Shown here: in pieces, positions 46,105-55,503 of the stretch
How positions within the stretch are numbered: the first letter of the stretch is position 1
Layout of the letters: each line of letters starts with the position of its first letter
Assembly (NCBI GenBank): GCA_050015675.1
Contig: JBEKAY010000008.1
Span: 34,504 to 98,503, forward strand
Reading direction: 5' to 3'
Length of the DNA stretch: 64,000 bases
Source: Fen-1298 sp050015675
Lineage (GTDB): Bacteria; Bacteroidota; Ignavibacteria; UBA10030
The notes under the pieces: generated by a model
Told to the model about the DNA's origin: nothing
Database searches by the model: none
What the model saw: only the letters and a program-made list of their open reading frames with translations
Made by a program: the position numbers and the translations under genes

Positions 46105-47115
46105 ATGCGCATCGGTACAATCGATATAGAAAGAGCTTTGTTGCTGGCACCAATGGAAGACGTGACAGATCAGGCATTCCGCATTGTCTGCAAACGCCTG
46201 GGCGCCGATATTGTCTTTACAGAATTTGTCAATTCGGAAGGGCTTGTCCGCAATTCGTTAAAGACTATAAAAAAAATGGATTTTCGTGAAGAAGAACGGC
46301 CGTTTGGAATTCAAATTTATGGCGGTGAAGAATCTTCTATGGAAGGCGCAGCGCGCATTGCCGAAAGCCTTATGCCGGATATCATCGACATCAACTGCGG
46401 ATGCTGGGTGCGCAATGTTGTTGGATGCGGGGCGGGATCCGGATTATTGCGCGATATTCCAAAAATGGAACGAATCATCTCTGCAATTGTAAAGAGTGTT
46501 AAACTGCCGGTAACTGTAAAAACACGTCTCGGATGGGACGCTGAATCAATTAAAATTGTCGATATCGCACAAATGGTTGAACAAACCGGTGCAGCTGCAC
46601 TCACGATTCATTGCCGGACACGATCTCAAGCACATAAAGGCGAGACGGATTTTTCCTGGATTCCAAAAGTGAAATCGGCCGTCTCAATTCCAGTTATTGC
46701 CAATGGTTCTTTAGACACGCCACAAAAAATCGTTCACACATTTCAGGAAACAGGATGCGATGGAGTGATGATCGGGCGCGGCGTTATCGATAATCCATGG
46801 CTGTTTCAACAAACTAAATATTTTCTCGCTACAAATGCACTTCTTCCAGAGCCCACAATTGAAGAGCGATTCCGTGTTCTGATTGAGCATCTTATTCTTT
46901 CAACAGAATGTAAAGGTGAAAGGAAAGGTGTCATTGAATTCCGAAAGCATTACAGCGGTTATCTCAAAGGATTATACGGTGCATCGAAGGTGCGGCAGGA
47001 GATGATGCAGTATATCGATCTGGTTCCAGCAGTGCAGCGTTTATACCAATATAAGGAAGATCTTCTCGCATATGCTGCCGTACGAACAAATTCGGACACT
47101 ATGGAAGCGGCTTGA
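46105..47115 (+). CDS. dusB: tRNA-dihydrouridine synthase
   Basis: A 336-residue Dus flavoenzyme that reduces uridines in the tRNA D-loop. It has the FMN-site start LLLAPMEDVTDQAFRIVCKR, the catalytic cysteine region DINCGCWVRNVVG, the IHCRTRSQAHKGETDFSWI phosphate-binding segment and the GVMIGRGVIDNPWLF ending. The catalytic Cys is followed by Trp rather than the usual Pro (NxGCP), a small departure. DusB class is the best guess for a single bacterial copy of this length. polX starts at the base after its stop. Confidence 0.92.
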   Translation: MRIGTIDIERALLLAPMEDVTDQAFRIVCKRLGADIVFTEFVNSEGLVRNSLKTIKKMDFREEERPFGIQIYGGEESSMEGAARIAESLMPDIIDINCGCWVRNVVGCGAGSGLLRDIPKMERIISAIVKSVKLPVTVKTRLGWDAESIKIVDIAQMVEQTGAAALTIHCRTRSQAHKGETDFSWIPKVKSAVSIPVIANGSLDTPQKIVHTFQETGCDGVMIGRGVIDNPWLFQQTKYFLATNALLPEPTIEERFRVLIEHLILSTECKGERKGVIEFRKHYSGYLKGLYGASKVRQEMMQYIDLVPAVQRLYQYKEDLLAYAAVRTNSDTMEAA

Positions 47116-48864
47116 ATGGAAACAAAGCGTGTGATTGAGATATTGGATGAAATTGGGACTCTTCTTGAATTGACAGGAGAGAACCCTTTCCGTTCACGTG
47201 CCTATCATAACGGCGCGCAAGTTATCGGAGGATTAACAGATGACCTTGATGAACTTGTTCAGAAAGGATCGCTGACATCGATCAAAGGAATTGGTCAAGG
47301 ACTTGCAGACACTATTACGGAACTTATGCAAACTGGGAAAACCAATATGCATGAAGAACTCCGTGCTAAAGTCCCAGCTGGAGTTCTGGAGATGCTTCGC
47401 ATACAAGGTTTGGGTCCGAAGAAGATAAAAATTCTGTACGAAAAATTAAATATCAAGTCTATTGTTGAATTACGAGAAGCATGCGAGAAGCAGCACCTTC
47501 GTTCGGTAGAAGGATTTGGTGCTAAGACCGAAGAAAACATTCTTAAAAATATAACTCTTCTTGAACGCAGCAGCGACAAGCACCTCTATCCTCAAGCGTT
47601 TGAATCCGCGGAGAATATGATCGCTATGCTGAAGCAAATAAAAGGTGTAAAGCAATGTAACTATGCAGGCAGTCTCCGGCGGCGGAAAGAAATCATTGGT
47701 GATATAGATATTTTGATAAGCGCATCTAATCGGGCACGGACTGATATTATGTCGGTTTTTACGAAACAGAAAGATGTCGAATCAATCATTGGAACTGGCG
47801 ACACAAAAGCTACTGTGATCCTGAAGAATGGAATACAATGCGACCTTCGGATTGTAGCAGACGCAGAATATCCGTTTGCGCTCAATTATTTCACTGGAAG
47901 CAAAGAACATAATGTGGAGATGCGGTCACTTGCACGTAAACACGGTTTGAGTCTCAATGAGTATGGTTTCACACGAATTGAAGAATCCAAATCAACAAAA
48001 ACAGGGAAACAAGTCCCATCTTGTAATAACGAAGAGGAAATCTACAAGACATTGGGACTTCATTACATTCCACCGGAACTTCGAGAGAATACAGGTGAGA
48101 TTGAATTCGCAAAAAAACATGTCATTCCAAAGCTTATTGAACTGAGCGACCTCCGTGGTACATTTCATTGTCATACAACTGTGAGCGACGGCCTCAATTC
48201 GCTCGAGCAAATGGTTTCAGCTGCGCGAAAAATGGGCTGGCAATACATCGGCTTCGCTGACCATAGCCAGGCTGCAGCGTACGCCGGCGGTATGTCGCCT
48301 GATAAAGCCCGTGCGCAAATGAAGCAGATTGACCAATGGAATGAACGCAACGAACGCTTTCATGTCTTCAAAGGCGTCGAATGCGACATCCTATCGGACG
48401 GTTCTATGGATTACAATGATAAATTGCTTTCGGAATTCGACTACGTAGTCGCCTCCATCCACAGCAAGTTCAAAATGACTGAAGAAGAAGCGACAAAACG
48501 GATTATCAAAGCTCTCAAGAATAAATACGTAACAATCCTGGGGCATCCGACAGGGAGACTGCTGCTCCAGCGCGATGGATATCCTGTGAATATGGCGGAA
48601 GTTATAAATGCGGCATCCGATTATGGAAAGACAATTGAAATTAATGCACATCCCATGCGGCTTGATCTGGATTGGCGCTACCTGAAGTATGCAAAAGAAA
48701 AAAGTGTTCCTATTTTTATCAATCCGGACGCCCACAGTATTGACGGGCTTCAGGATGTACGATATGGAGTAGGAATTGCTCGTAAGGGCTGGCTTGAGCC
48801 AAAAGATGTTGTCAATACCTGGACTGTTCAACAAGTTTCCAATTATCTCAAAAATAAAAGATAG
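47116..48864 (+). CDS. polX: DNA polymerase/3'-5' exonuclease PolX
   Basis: A 582-residue family X polymerase. It has N-terminal helix-hairpin-helix regions (IKGIGQGLADTI, IQGLGPKKIKILYEKL, VEGFGAKTEENI) and the Pol beta nucleotidyltransferase core (YAGSLRRRKEIIGDIDILI with the metal-binding DID, later CDLRIV and NYFTGSKEHN). A C-terminal PHP exonuclease follows (GTFHCHTTVSDG, FADHSQ, GVECDIL, GHPTGR, NPDAHS). It fills gaps in base-excision repair. It is directly joined to dusB and to the unknown gene. Confidence 0.96.
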   Translation: METKRVIEILDEIGTLLELTGENPFRSRAYHNGAQVIGGLTDDLDELVQKGSLTSIKGIGQGLADTITELMQTGKTNMHEELRAKVPAGVLEMLRIQGLGPKKIKILYEKLNIKSIVELREACEKQHLRSVEGFGAKTEENILKNITLLERSSDKHLYPQAFESAENMIAMLKQIKGVKQCNYAGSLRRRKEIIGDIDILISASNRARTDIMSVFTKQKDVESIIGTGDTKATVILKNGIQCDLRIVADAEYPFALNYFTGSKEHNVEMRSLARKHGLSLNEYGFTRIEESKSTKTGKQVPSCNNEEEIYKTLGLHYIPPELRENTGEIEFAKKHVIPKLIELSDLRGTFHCHTTVSDGLNSLEQMVSAARKMGWQYIGFADHSQAAAYAGGMSPDKARAQMKQIDQWNERNERFHVFKGVECDILSDGSMDYNDKLLSEFDYVVASIHSKFKMTEEEATKRIIKALKNKYVTILGHPTGRLLLQRDGYPVNMAEVINAASDYGKTIEINAHPMRLDLDWRYLKYAKEKSVPIFINPDAHSIDGLQDVRYGVGIARKGWLEPKDVVNTWTVQQVSNYLKNKR

Positions 48865-48875
48865 GGAGAAGAACA

Positions 48876-49808
48876 ATGAGCGTCTACGAAGTGCTTTCTC
48901 TTGATATTCCGATTCTTGCTTATTCTGTACTTCATCAGCCCCGCAAAATTGTCACTACAAAAGAATATGCGAAGTCATTGACGAAGTTTCGGACTGAATT
49001 AAAGGACGAGTCAGAAAAGATTCAATCGATATGGCAGAATTATTTGTCGGATTTGACAGCTAAGACAGTTCAAACAACGAGAGGGAATCTGTCGCAATTC
49101 TTATCAACTCCCATCCAATCGGATACGAGCGAGATTCAACATATCATAGGCGATCAACTTGGGCAAACGGCAAAACAACTTTTACCGAAAACTCAGTATG
49201 GATTAATGGAAGGATATGACGGCAGATTTCTCATAGAAGCACCGCAAGTAGAGATTCCAAAGGCGAGAGCATTTGGAGGACGATCATTCTTCCAAGACAT
49301 GGGATTTAAAGTTGGCAGAAACAACTCTGCTGTCTTTGAGTCTCTGTATTTCATACAAGGAGGCTCTAATCTCGACATTTTTGAGTACCTAGTGCGCAAT
49401 CGCATAGGTATCTATAATTCTTCGCATGGAACAAAGATCGACCAATCAGCAATAAATTCTTGCTCATTGTACAATCTTTTATTTTTGGATGGCAGTTTTG
49501 AGAACAATATAGATCGTTTTGAGCTTCAAGTGAGATTCGCTAAAGGGAAAGAATTATACCAGCTATTCCATAATGAATTATTCGAAGCAATGAAGACTTT
49601 TCGTTTGGAGATACACGATTTAAACGTCTCTGTTTGGCAAAAAAAACTTGGACTAGGAATAGGTGAGGAATATATTCTTCGCGTCAGAACAAAAGATCGT
49701 TCAACGTTGCGTGCGGCAATTACTGTTATTCAAAAACTTGTCAAAGGGAAAGATCTTATTGCCAATTCACTGGGAGCAGGAATCTGGCTGGCGAAGGAAA
49801 TTGTCTGA
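48876..49808 (+). CDS. Unknown protein encoded between polX and nth
   Basis: A 310-residue soluble-looking protein with a strong AGGGAGAAG ribosome-binding site. It has a charged helical N-terminus and a central segment FGGRSFFQDMGFKVGRNNSAVF. No motif I recognise is present, and there are no membrane helices or signal peptide. It lies 11 bp after polX and 6 bp before nth, so it is very probably co-expressed with two DNA-repair enzymes. A nucleic-acid-related role is only a context-based suggestion. Confidence 0.75.
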   Translation: MSVYEVLSLDIPILAYSVLHQPRKIVTTKEYAKSLTKFRTELKDESEKIQSIWQNYLSDLTAKTVQTTRGNLSQFLSTPIQSDTSEIQHIIGDQLGQTAKQLLPKTQYGLMEGYDGRFLIEAPQVEIPKARAFGGRSFFQDMGFKVGRNNSAVFESLYFIQGGSNLDIFEYLVRNRIGIYNSSHGTKIDQSAINSCSLYNLLFLDGSFENNIDRFELQVRFAKGKELYQLFHNELFEAMKTFRLEIHDLNVSVWQKKLGLGIGEEYILRVRTKDRSTLRAAITVIQKLVKGKDLIANSLGAGIWLAKEIV

Positions 49809-49814
49809 GAATCG

Positions 49815-50480
49815 ATGAAAGCAAGAACAAGCATTATCATTACTCGTCTTAAAAAAGAATTTCCACAGGCGAGGACCGCATTGGAATTTTCTAATCCAAT
49901 ACAGCTCCTTATCTCTACCATGTTATCCGCACAATGTACAGATGTTCGTGTTAATATGATTACTCCGGAGCTTTTTGCTAAGTATCGTTCAGTAAATCAT
50001 TTCGCAGAAGTCGATAGAAGCGAATTAGAGGCAGAAATAAAATCAACAGGCTTTTACCGGATGAAGGCGAAACATATTATCGATGCGAGCAAGATGATTG
50101 TAGAAAAATTTGGCAGCCAAGTTCCTAAGACAATGGATGAGTTGATATCTCTTCCCGGTGTGGGGAGGAAGACAGCAAATTGCGTTCTTGGAGGTGCATA
50201 CGGCATTCAAAGTGGAATTGTGGTCGATACTCATGTCATTCGATTAGCAAATCGACTTGGATTGACCAAGAATGATGCTCCAGACAAAATTGAACAAGAC
50301 CTGATGAATCTTGTACCAAAAAGAGAATGGTACCGCTTCAGCAACTTATTGATACTGCACGGACGTAAGACTTGTAAAGCCCGCAAACCTCTCTGTGATG
50401 TATGTATTCTTGCCGATCTATGTCCATCTGCTCAACTTACTGTGTCACGATTATCCAAGAAGAAACCTGCCAAAGATTAA
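49815..50480 (+). CDS. nth: Endonuclease III
   Basis: A 221-residue DNA glycosylase/AP lyase for oxidised pyrimidines. The helix-hairpin-helix LPGVGRKTANCVLGGAYG is followed by the catalytic Asp in VVDTHVIRLANRLGL. The catalytic Lys lies in LISTMLSAQCTDVRVN or the HhH Lys of GRKTAN, as in the family. The 4Fe-4S loop CKARKPLCDVCILADLC carries all four cysteines. It belongs to the dusB-polX-unknown-nth transcript. Confidence 0.96.
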   Translation: MKARTSIIITRLKKEFPQARTALEFSNPIQLLISTMLSAQCTDVRVNMITPELFAKYRSVNHFAEVDRSELEAEIKSTGFYRMKAKHIIDASKMIVEKFGSQVPKTMDELISLPGVGRKTANCVLGGAYGIQSGIVVDTHVIRLANRLGLTKNDAPDKIEQDLMNLVPKREWYRFSNLLILHGRKTCKARKPLCDVCILADLCPSAQLTVSRLSKKKPAKD

Positions 50481-50501
50481 TATTTAATGAAAGGAATATT
50501 A

Positions 50502-51050
50502 ATGACTTACACCGATGCACTCAATTTAATGCACGAATACACGCAAAGTGATGCACTTCGGAAACATATGTACGCTGTCGAAGCTGCGATGAGGTCCTAT
50601 GCAAAAAAATACAGAGAGGATGAAGAGACCTGGGCAATAGTCGGTGTTCTCCATGATTTTGATTATGAAAAGTATCCAACGATACCGGAGCATCCAATGA
50701 AAGGATCTGAGATTCTCAAAGAAAAGGGATATTCTGATGACATTCGAAATGCAATACTCGGTCACGCAAGCTTTACAAATGTTCTGCGTGAATCATTGAT
50801 GGCAAAGGTTCTTTACGCTTGCGATGAGCTCTGCGGTTTCATTACTGCTGTTGCAGTCATCCGACCAAATAAGATTGCGGACCTCGAAGTATCATCCGTG
50901 AAGAAGAAACTCAAAGACAAGGCCTTTGCAAAGAATGTAAGTAGGGAAGATATAGAGATGGGTATAAAAGAGTTAGCTATTCCACTTGAGGAACATATTA
51001 AGTTCGTTATCGAGGCGATGAAGAAGGATCGGGAGAAATTGGGATTGTAA
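50502..51050 (+). CDS. HD-domain (HDIG) phosphohydrolase-like protein
   Basis: A 182-residue protein with an HD-type metal site: His in ALRKHMYAVEAAM, the VGVLHDFDYEKYP HD pair, EHPMKGSEIL and AILGHASF. This is the HDIG class that hydrolyses nucleotides or phosphate esters; the substrate is unknown. The frame opens at the ATG at 50487, but the ATG at 50502 has AAAGGA six bases upstream and is preferred. It is the last gene of the repair operon. Confidence 0.85.
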   Translation: MTYTDALNLMHEYTQSDALRKHMYAVEAAMRSYAKKYREDEETWAIVGVLHDFDYEKYPTIPEHPMKGSEILKEKGYSDDIRNAILGHASFTNVLRESLMAKVLYACDELCGFITAVAVIRPNKIADLEVSSVKKKLKDKAFAKNVSREDIEMGIKELAIPLEEHIKFVIEAMKKDREKLGL

Positions 51051-51055
51051 GGACA

Positions 51056-51128
51056 ACCTTCCGAAGAGAGTGGAGAGAGAAGCACACTTCGCATGCATCA
51101 TTCTCAGGCTTCCATCACTTCGGAAGGT
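51056..51128. repeat. Perfect 11-bp inverted repeat between convergent genes
   Basis: ACCTTCCGAAG at 51056-51066 and CTTCGGAAGGT at 51118-51128 are exact reverse complements separated by 51 bases. They sit in the gap between the HD-domain gene and the convergent gene at 51139. They could form a long-loop terminator for either side or be the ends of a very small element. No T-run follows directly. Confidence 0.6.
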
Positions 51129-51138
51129 ATGCCTGCCA

Positions 51139-51822
51139 TCAGCCATGAAACGTGGTTGAGTACTTGACCGCATTTCCATCTGCATTCAATGTAATCAACG
51201 CCAGGAGCAGCTTATGCACCTGATATTTGGCAAACAACTGCTGAGTCTGACTACTGAACGACAGAGAAAATGTCATTGCCGCATCCAGAGTAAGCGGTTG
51301 AATCGGTGAAAGCAGAGGAAGCAAAGAAAATGCCTCAACTGTTCCATCGAGCGGACTGCTCAGTGACACAATGGAAACGAGTTGAACATTCTTTTCTATA
51401 CTCACATCGATACCAGCATTTGACCCCAAGGATTCAACGATCACTTGAACATTGTTCGCTCCTATGGTAAGGGCTGTCGTTTGGACGTTGAAGCCAACAC
51501 CTGGTGTAAGGAAGGTCTGGTCGGTAAGTGCATCGGAACCGACAAATCGATAATTCGTTCCGACGATCTTGTTATACGCCGTTTCCCCATTCGTCAATTT
51601 TGATTCCCAGAGCGTTTTCAGAGGAGCGATCGAAATTATATTCGCTGCAAGTTTACATGCATAAGCAAATTTACTTCTTCGCTGAACTGAACCCTCGTCG
51701 CCAGGAGGAGTATAAGAATTAGGGCGTGCCGAAACAAAATTTGTTCCGTTCTTTTGACGGAAGGTAACATCCCCGACAGATCCGCTGATCCTGCCAAGGA
51801 CTTGTTTTGATAATGTTGCCAT
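51139..51822 (-). CDS. DUF6266-like protein of unknown function
   Basis: A 227-residue protein starting MATLSKQVLGRISGSVGDVTF, close to the start of the DUF6266 family of Bacteroidota (MxxxxKGILGxxSGKVGxV). A conserved RRSKFAYACKLAANI lies near residue 50, and a later half looks like a beta-sandwich. There is no signal peptide or membrane helix. A GGAG eight bases before the ATG supports the start. The family is abundant and often near repeats; its role is unknown, and phage-tail-like or structural roles have not been shown. Confidence 0.65.
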   Translation of the reverse strand: MATLSKQVLGRISGSVGDVTFRQKNGTNFVSARPNSYTPPGDEGSVQRRSKFAYACKLAANIISIAPLKTLWESKLTNGETAYNKIVGTNYRFVGSDALTDQTFLTPGVGFNVQTTALTIGANNVQVIVESLGSNAGIDVSIEKNVQLVSIVSLSSPLDGTVEAFSLLPLLSPIQPLTLDAAMTFSLSFSSQTQQLFAKYQVHKLLLALITLNADGNAVKYSTTFHG

Positions 51823-52522
51823 GATAAGTCTCCATTTATTGGTAAAATAATATAGTCACCTTGAGCCTGTCGAAAGGTGACATTTCAATAGGCTTTGATA
51901 CATTTCGTCTACACGGAATACTCGGCTAACACCTAGTATTCTGCACTCATACATGGAGGAGGACGAATGTGCAACGAGCATGAAAGCAGATGTAATCGAG
52001 CATGAAAGGCAAATGGAACGGTAGCAATACGAGGATGAAACGAGAACTGAACGGGAAACGGATATGGAGGAAACGAGAAACAAAACCGAATCGAGACCGA
52101 AATTAAATTGAGAGAGGATACGATGAGGAATATCGATCCGACTGTATACGATATAACTAGACAGAAAATGTCATAAATTTTTCCTATGTTTATTGGTGGA
52201 AGGACTATGATGTAAGAAAGTATCATCGAAGGAGTTAACCCTTTCTTACAATACTATGACTCGCATAAATTTTGCCCTGAAAAAAGAAATTTATTTTTCG
52301 TATACATGGCAAAAAATGTTTTTTCAATAGTATTCCTTATAACCGAGGAAAGAGTTTATACCAGTAAACCGAACAACGTATTCGATACAACTTCGCACGA
52401 AATTGACAACGTTCAGGATGCCCATAGCATGAACCATGCATTACCACCTGCCCTGCTGATCAGGGCAATGATTTCTCAATTGTTACGGACGGAGCACCAT
52501 TCATTACCAAAGGGAAGGACTT
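51823..52522. other. Gene-free 700-bp stretch with a hairpin and a purine-rich tract
   Basis: The stretch contains GTCACCTT/AAGGTGAC at 51855-51881, whose arms and loop include the common intergenic sequence CTTGAGCCTGTCGAAAGG. From about 51945 to 52130 the plus strand is strongly purine-rich with recurring GAGCATGAAA, CGAGGATGAAACGAGA and GGAGGAAACGAGAAAC units. Nothing convincing is encoded. The last 200 bases contain a short open frame at 52306 with no ribosome-binding site. Confidence 0.6.
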
Positions 52523-53056
52523 TTGGATATTACTGCCGAAATACGGGAGGCGATAACAGAGTTATTACTACGTGACCGTAGGACGTTTAACCAATTGCTG
52601 CATGCTGCACAGAACAATCTAGGAAAGTACGAGCTGCATCATTTGTACTCGCCTCAGGATATTTTCAACATGGTCGTTCTGAAGCTGCTGACAGGGGAGC
52701 GGGTATGGGATAAAGTAAAATATCCCGATATAAACAAATACCTCTTTGTAGTTATTGTCAGCCAGGTGCGAAATATTTCCAAGACAGAGAAACCGACTAT
52801 CCGGCTCAAGTATGAGGACAGTAGTAGTGGGGACGATCCGGGAATGTTCGGAATTGACGACAAGGAATTTATTGAGAATTGCCTATCTAAACTGCGGCAT
52901 GAAAAAGAATTACAGGCAATCTTCTTAGAGTTTACCAAGGGGGCAAAGAACAGGGATGTAGTAAAGTCCCTAACATTAGACATACGAACAGTTGAGAGTG
53001 CAAAGAAGCGTATCCGTCGGAAGCTGCAGCCGCTGTTTGAGGAATACTTAGAGTAA
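52523..53056 (+). CDS. Sigma-70 family (ECF-like) RNA polymerase sigma factor
   Basis: A 177-residue protein with a region 2-like segment YSPQDIFNMVVLKLLTGERV followed by YLFVVIVSQVRNISKTEK, and a region 4-like HTH near the end (KNRDVVKSLTLDIRTVESAKKRIRRKL). There is no adjacent anti-sigma gene. It starts at a TTG preceded by AAGGGAAGG. Sequence similarity to classical ECF factors is weak, so it could also be a related HTH regulator. Its neighbours do not suggest a target regulon. Confidence 0.65.
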   Translation: MDITAEIREAITELLLRDRRTFNQLLHAAQNNLGKYELHHLYSPQDIFNMVVLKLLTGERVWDKVKYPDINKYLFVVIVSQVRNISKTEKPTIRLKYEDSSSGDDPGMFGIDDKEFIENCLSKLRHEKELQAIFLEFTKGAKNRDVVKSLTLDIRTVESAKKRIRRKLQPLFEEYLE

Positions 53057-53099
53057 GTCGGAAAAATATCCGGCACGCACCAAGTTCCATTGTCACTCC

Positions 53100-53340
53100 G
53101 GCATGCTCCTTTATGGAATCCAGAGACAATCAGCAAGATGTCTGGCACTTACCGTTGAATGAGCCAAGAGAATTGCCTGACATCTCACCAAATTTAAATG
53201 TCAGACACCTTCAAGCCAAATCTAACAAGAGGTGTGTCAGACACTATCTCAGGCCTCCGGCTGAAAGACATCTGACACTTATTTGCGGATTGATACGAGA
53301 AGTGTCTTTGATAGATTGGAATGCGTTGAAGAAGTTAATT
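53100..53340. repeat. TGTCAGACACC-type repeat block, copy 1
   Basis: The block contains ATCAGCAAGATGTCTGGCAC, TTACCGTTGAATGAGCCAAG, CATCTCACCAAATTTAA, TGTCAGACACC and GGCTGAAAGACATCTGACAC, then TTTGCGGATTGATACG. All of these recur with small changes at 56050-56270, but there the GGCTGAAAGACATC part comes first. The TGTCAGACA cores are palindromic and resemble REP elements that depend on RAYT transposases; no RAYT gene is in the window. Confidence 0.8.
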
Positions 53341-53393
53341 CAGAATTAACGGGATTATCTTTGCGGAAGTCAAGTAGATAAAATTTTCCCGAT

Positions 53394-53415
53394 GCGTCCC
53401 GATTTATCGGGATGC
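53394..53415. repeat. Short hairpin with 10-bp stem
   Basis: GCGTCCCGAT at 53394-53403 pairs with ATCGGGATGC at 53406-53415 with one G-T pair and a two-base loop. It lies in the gene-free stretch 53341-53542 just after the repeat block. There is no T-run, so it is not a simple terminator. Confidence 0.6.
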
Positions 53416-53542
53416 GAGTATTCATTGACAATTGTCGACGACCGAATCCGATCCGGTGCCGATTCATCTATCGAGAGAACATCCACGACGAAGCGATGAC
53501 GAGCTAATCTCCAGTTATGTGAAACTGCTGCAATGCCTGGGA

Positions 53543-53977
53543 TCAAGCCCGATGATAATCGGCACGCCAGGTTTTGATTGCCTTCTTGATATCCTCGCGA
53601 GAGAGGTTCTCCTCAACGGCTTTCTTGGCAAGATTTAAATATTCCTCATCTGACGCGAATCGCAGCGCAACGATTTGTCCTATCTTCAATCTTTGATCAA
53701 GTAATTTACCTGTCATCGCAAAATGCCGCAGATTTTCTTCAGCACGTATCGCTCGATCCTGTACCGTTGTTGCGAATGCTCTGCTATACCAGAATTGGAT
53801 GAGTCCGCAGAATGTAAGAACAGTAATCAGTGACGCACTGTAGATGCGCTGATGGTCGCCGAGGGATAGATACAAATTGACCAAGGAACCAACGAAGGTA
53901 ATGATAAGCAAGAAGCAGAGAAGCCCGTGATACAGAGGAACATATCGACGGTGGTTTGCATAATTTTGAGTTTCCAT
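53543..53977 (-). CDS. DUF6526 family membrane protein
   Basis: A 144-residue protein beginning METQNYANHRRYVPLYHG, with two hydrophobic helices (about residues 17-37 and 47-66) and the conserved cytoplasmic part FATTVQDRAIRAEENLRHF, GQIVALRFASDEEYLNLA and IKKAIKTWRADYHR. This matches the DUF6526 family of Bacteroidota. Function unknown. It stands alone and is divergent from queA. Confidence 0.85.
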   Translation of the reverse strand: METQNYANHRRYVPLYHGLLCFLLIITFVGSLVNLYLSLGDHQRIYSASLITVLTFCGLIQFWYSRAFATTVQDRAIRAEENLRHFAMTGKLLDQRLKIGQIVALRFASDEEYLNLAKKAVEENLSREDIKKAIKTWRADYHRA

Positions 53978-54188
53978 TGCAAGTATCCTTTATAAGGTTG
54001 AACGAGTGAATTATTCTTAATCCTGGTTAATGGTAAGAAGAAACGAATCTATTTGCAAAATTCAAACAATAAAAGTTTCGGCGTTTGGTAGTACGTCAGG
54101 GTTTTTGTTGTGGTTAATACTTTAGTTGCCTACATTGAATCATACCAAAGCTGCTTGCCTGGTATTTCATAAGAAAGTAAATTAAGCA

Positions 54189-55229
54189 ATGAAGCTCACC
54201 GAATTCGACTACCCGCTTCCAAGAAAGCTGATAGCAAAGCATCCTGCAAATCCACGCGATCATTCACGTCTTATGGTACTCAATCGCGGCGATGACTCCA
54301 TTAAAGAACAGAAATTTTATCAAATCATCGATTATTTCTCCAAAGGCGATTGTCTGGTAGTGAATGAGACGAAAGTGTTTCAAGCTCGCTTGTTCGGGAA
54401 AAAAGAGAGAACAAAGGCGAATATCGAAGTCCTCCTTCTGCGTAAACTGAATAATAGCGGAGAAAATATCTGGGATGTCATCGTTGATCCTGCTCGTAAG
54501 GTGCGCGTCGGCAACAAGATTTTCTTCGATGAAGGTAGGCTTTGGTGTGAAGTGCTCGATAACACGACATCACGCGGTCGCACCGTCCGGTTTAATCATG
54601 ACACGGACTTATTCAAAATCATCGAACGCATAGGTGTAACACCATTGCCTCCCTATATCAAGCGCGAAGTAACAAGTAAAGACAGGGAGAACTACCAAAC
54701 GGTCTACGCGAAGACGATTGGCGCTGTTGCCGCACCAGCTGCAGGGCTGCATTTTACAAAAGCGCTTCTTAAGAAGTTAGAAGCGAAAGGAGTGAAGATT
54801 GCGCCTGTGCTTCTCCATGTCGGTCTTAGTACGTTTCATCCTATAGAAGTGGAAGACTTACATAAGCATAAATTAGATTCTGAGTATTTCGAGATTTCAA
54901 ACGAAACGGCGAATATCATCAACAAGACTACTGACACAAAGCATAGCGTCTTCGTTGTCGGTACAAGCACGTGTCGTGCGCTGGAATCCAGTGTTACCGC
55001 TGACGGCCATGTGAATCCGGCGAAAGGGTGGACCGATAAGTTTATTTTCCCGCCTTATCATTTTAAGATCACCGACAAGCTGATCACGAATTTCCATCTG
55101 CCGGAATCACCGCTTTTGATATTGGCATCAGCGTTCGGCGGACACGAATTTCTTATGCGGGGTTATCAAAAAGCCATTAAGGACGGCTACCGCTTTTATA
55201 GCTACGGCGATGCGATGTTGATATTGTAG
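54189..55229 (+). CDS. queA: S-adenosylmethionine:tRNA ribosyltransferase-isomerase
   Basis: A 346-residue QueA that transfers the ribosyl part of SAM to preQ1-tRNA in queuosine synthesis. Recognisable segments are FDYPLPRKLIAKHPANPRDHSRL, the active region TVYAKTIGAVAAPAAGLHFT, HVGLSTFHPIEVEDLHKHKL, VGTSTCRALES and the ending ITNFHLPESPLLILASAF. Normal length. No tgt or other queuosine genes adjoin. Confidence 0.97.
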   Translation: MKLTEFDYPLPRKLIAKHPANPRDHSRLMVLNRGDDSIKEQKFYQIIDYFSKGDCLVVNETKVFQARLFGKKERTKANIEVLLLRKLNNSGENIWDVIVDPARKVRVGNKIFFDEGRLWCEVLDNTTSRGRTVRFNHDTDLFKIIERIGVTPLPPYIKREVTSKDRENYQTVYAKTIGAVAAPAAGLHFTKALLKKLEAKGVKIAPVLLHVGLSTFHPIEVEDLHKHKLDSEYFEISNETANIINKTTDTKHSVFVVGTSTCRALESSVTADGHVNPAKGWTDKFIFPPYHFKITDKLITNFHLPESPLLILASAFGGHEFLMRGYQKAIKDGYRFYSYGDAMLIL

Positions 55230-55503
55230 TTCATTTTAAATTGAAGAAGAAACATATTGCTCGCGCGTGAGGTATTCCCAATAACTACAAATTCCCTATT
55301 CTTAGGATAGCGCCTATTTAAAAGAGAATAAAGCATCTTCTGTAGGCAGCATCACGTACTTGGTATACCACCTGAACTGGATATAGTGTGTAATATCACA
55401 AAAACATAGACAAAGTTTATATATCATACTATTATGGATAAAATATAGACTAAGACTATCTAAAAATATATTAGCCCGCAACCTTATTTTAAGAGGAAGC
55501 AAT

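Noticed and set aside
51056..51128. Inverted repeat as the ends of a transposable element
   Set aside because: Only 51 bases lie between the arms and no flanking direct repeat was seen, so I list it only as a repeat.
52306..52575. Open frame of 89 codons before the sigma factor gene
   Set aside because: No ribosome-binding site, no recognisable pattern, and its end overlaps the better-supported sigma-like gene in another frame.
53100..53340. CRISPR array
   Set aside because: The repeats are short palindromes in irregular order and spacing, with no constant spacer length and no cas genes in the window.
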